Positions 13,966 to 14,467 of a stretch of DNA of 14,467 bases are shown piece after piece (within the stretch, counting starts at the first letter, position 1; the number at the start of each line of letters is the position of its first letter). Position numbers and translations under genes: made by a program. This DNA comes from Fibrobacteres bacterium CG2_30_45_31 (GTDB lineage Bacteria > Fibrobacterota > Fibrobacteria > Fibrobacterales > Fibrobacteraceae). The notes under the pieces were generated by a model, which saw only the letters and a list, made by a program, of their open reading frames with translations, ran no database searches and had not been told where the DNA came from. The DNA is taken from the NCBI GenBank assembly GCA_001873075.1, contig MNYL01000006.1, positions 1 through 14,467 on the forward strand. The letters are read 5' to 3'.

Positions 13966-14467
13966 TTACAACGCATCCAGCACGGGATCCCAATCTTTCC
14001 ACACCGGCTCATACCCATTTTTTCTCACTACAGCGCAGACTTCTTCTGGAGTGCGACCATCATTGATGATGAACTGCGGAAGTTCTTCTTTGGAAAGACT
14101 GTAGCCACCCGGATCCGTGCGGGAACCCGCCGAAAGCGAGGTAATGCAGATTTGTGTTGCATGATCGCGGAAGTTCGCGCCTTCGCGGGTACTCAGAGAT
14201 AGTTCCACGTCGTGATCAAAAAGACGATAGGCGCACATCAACTGCATAAGCTCCTTGTCTGTTTGAATATTTTTTTGATCTTGTAAGCCAGCGTGTGGGC
14301 GCAAGCGTGGGAACGAAATGGAAAAGCGCGTTTTCCAGTATTTCTTTTCAAGATAACGCAGGTGAAGCGCGGTAAAAAAGCAATCCGTACGCCAGTCTTC
14401 AAGGCCCATAAGGCAACCGATAGCGCATTTACGCACCCCCGCTTCACAAATTCGATCCGGAGTATCA
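13966..14467 (-). CDS. thiH: 2-iminoacetate synthase ThiH, C-terminal part
   Basis: The last 166 complete codons of a radical SAM enzyme. ThiH splits tyrosine into dehydroglycine (2-iminoacetate) and p-cresol, supplying the glycine-derived part of the thiamine thiazole. The visible part begins in DTPDRICEAGVRKCAIG and continues with CLMGLEDWRTD, FFTALHLRYLEKKYWK, SISFPRLRPHAG, CAYRLFDHDVELSLSTRE, ITSLSAGSRTDPGGY and the end GYEPVWKDWD, all typical of the C-terminal half of ThiH. The reading frame stays open to the right edge, so the start and the CxxxCxxC iron-sulfur motif lie outside. HydG is the nearest relative but has a different C-terminal end. Its partners thiG and thiS are not in the window. 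The gene converges on the deacetylase gene. Confidence 0.95.
   Translation of the reverse strand, partial: DTPDRICEAGVRKCAIGCLMGLEDWRTDCFFTALHLRYLEKKYWKTRFSISFPRLRPHAGLQDQKNIQTDKELMQLMCAYRLFDHDVELSLSTREGANFRDHATQICITSLSAGSRTDPGGYSLSKEELPQFIINDGRTPEEVCAVVRKNGYEPVWKDWDPVLDAL

Noticed and set aside
1..14467. CRISPR array, tRNA, rRNA, insertion sequence or phage module
   Set aside because: No regularly spaced repeats, cloverleaf, transposase-like protein or long terminal inverted repeats were found on reading both strands.

Overview
The window is an ordinary-looking bacterial chromosome segment carrying housekeeping and cell-envelope genes, apparently from a Gram-negative organism. The style of the polyprenyl-phosphate sugar transferases and the general gene set are compatible with Fibrobacterota or a related group, but this is an impression from protein style and no marker gene settles it. 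Most of the window has middling base composition. Positions about 12180-13865 are visibly richer in A+T.

Region 1 (1-4654, minus strand) is one tight gene train, read from right to left: homoserine dehydrogenase (hom), a polyprenyl-phosphate sugar-1-phosphate transferase, quinolinate phosphoribosyltransferase (nadC), type III pantothenate kinase (coaX) and the start of a UDP-glucuronate decarboxylase-type epimerase that runs off the left edge. Gaps are 7 bp or less. The last three junctions overlap (TAATG, GTGA, ATGA), so amino-acid, NAD and CoA synthesis are probably co-expressed with surface polysaccharide synthesis. A second, different sugar transferase (4746-5915, plus) diverges from hom. 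It carries an unusual soluble N-terminal domain and ends at a bidirectional hairpin terminator, facing a branched-chain aminotransferase gene (6023-7045, minus).

Region 2 (7046-12084, plus) holds the information-processing genes pheT, dnaX and ybaB. pheT stands without pheS beside it and has its own strong terminator. dnaX carries a run of ten A at the junction between its clamp-loader core and its C-terminal part. Both shifted reading frames stop within three codons of this run, which is the arrangement expected for making a short gamma-like product beside full-length tau. ybaB follows dnaX and ends at a good terminator, without the recR gene that often follows.

Region 3 (12181-13865, plus) is an A+T-rich pair: a LysE/RhtB-type exporter and a secreted polysaccharide-deacetylase-like protein with a variant metal-site motif. 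It may be a later insertion. Region 4 (13966-14467, minus) is the C-terminal part of ThiH, the thiamine thiazole-pathway radical SAM enzyme, cut by the right edge.

No tRNA, rRNA, CRISPR array, transposase or phage gene was seen. I found no clearly new multi-gene system. The best candidates for a second look are the dnaX slippage site, the N-terminal domain of the second sugar transferase, and the A+T-rich exporter/deacetylase pair.
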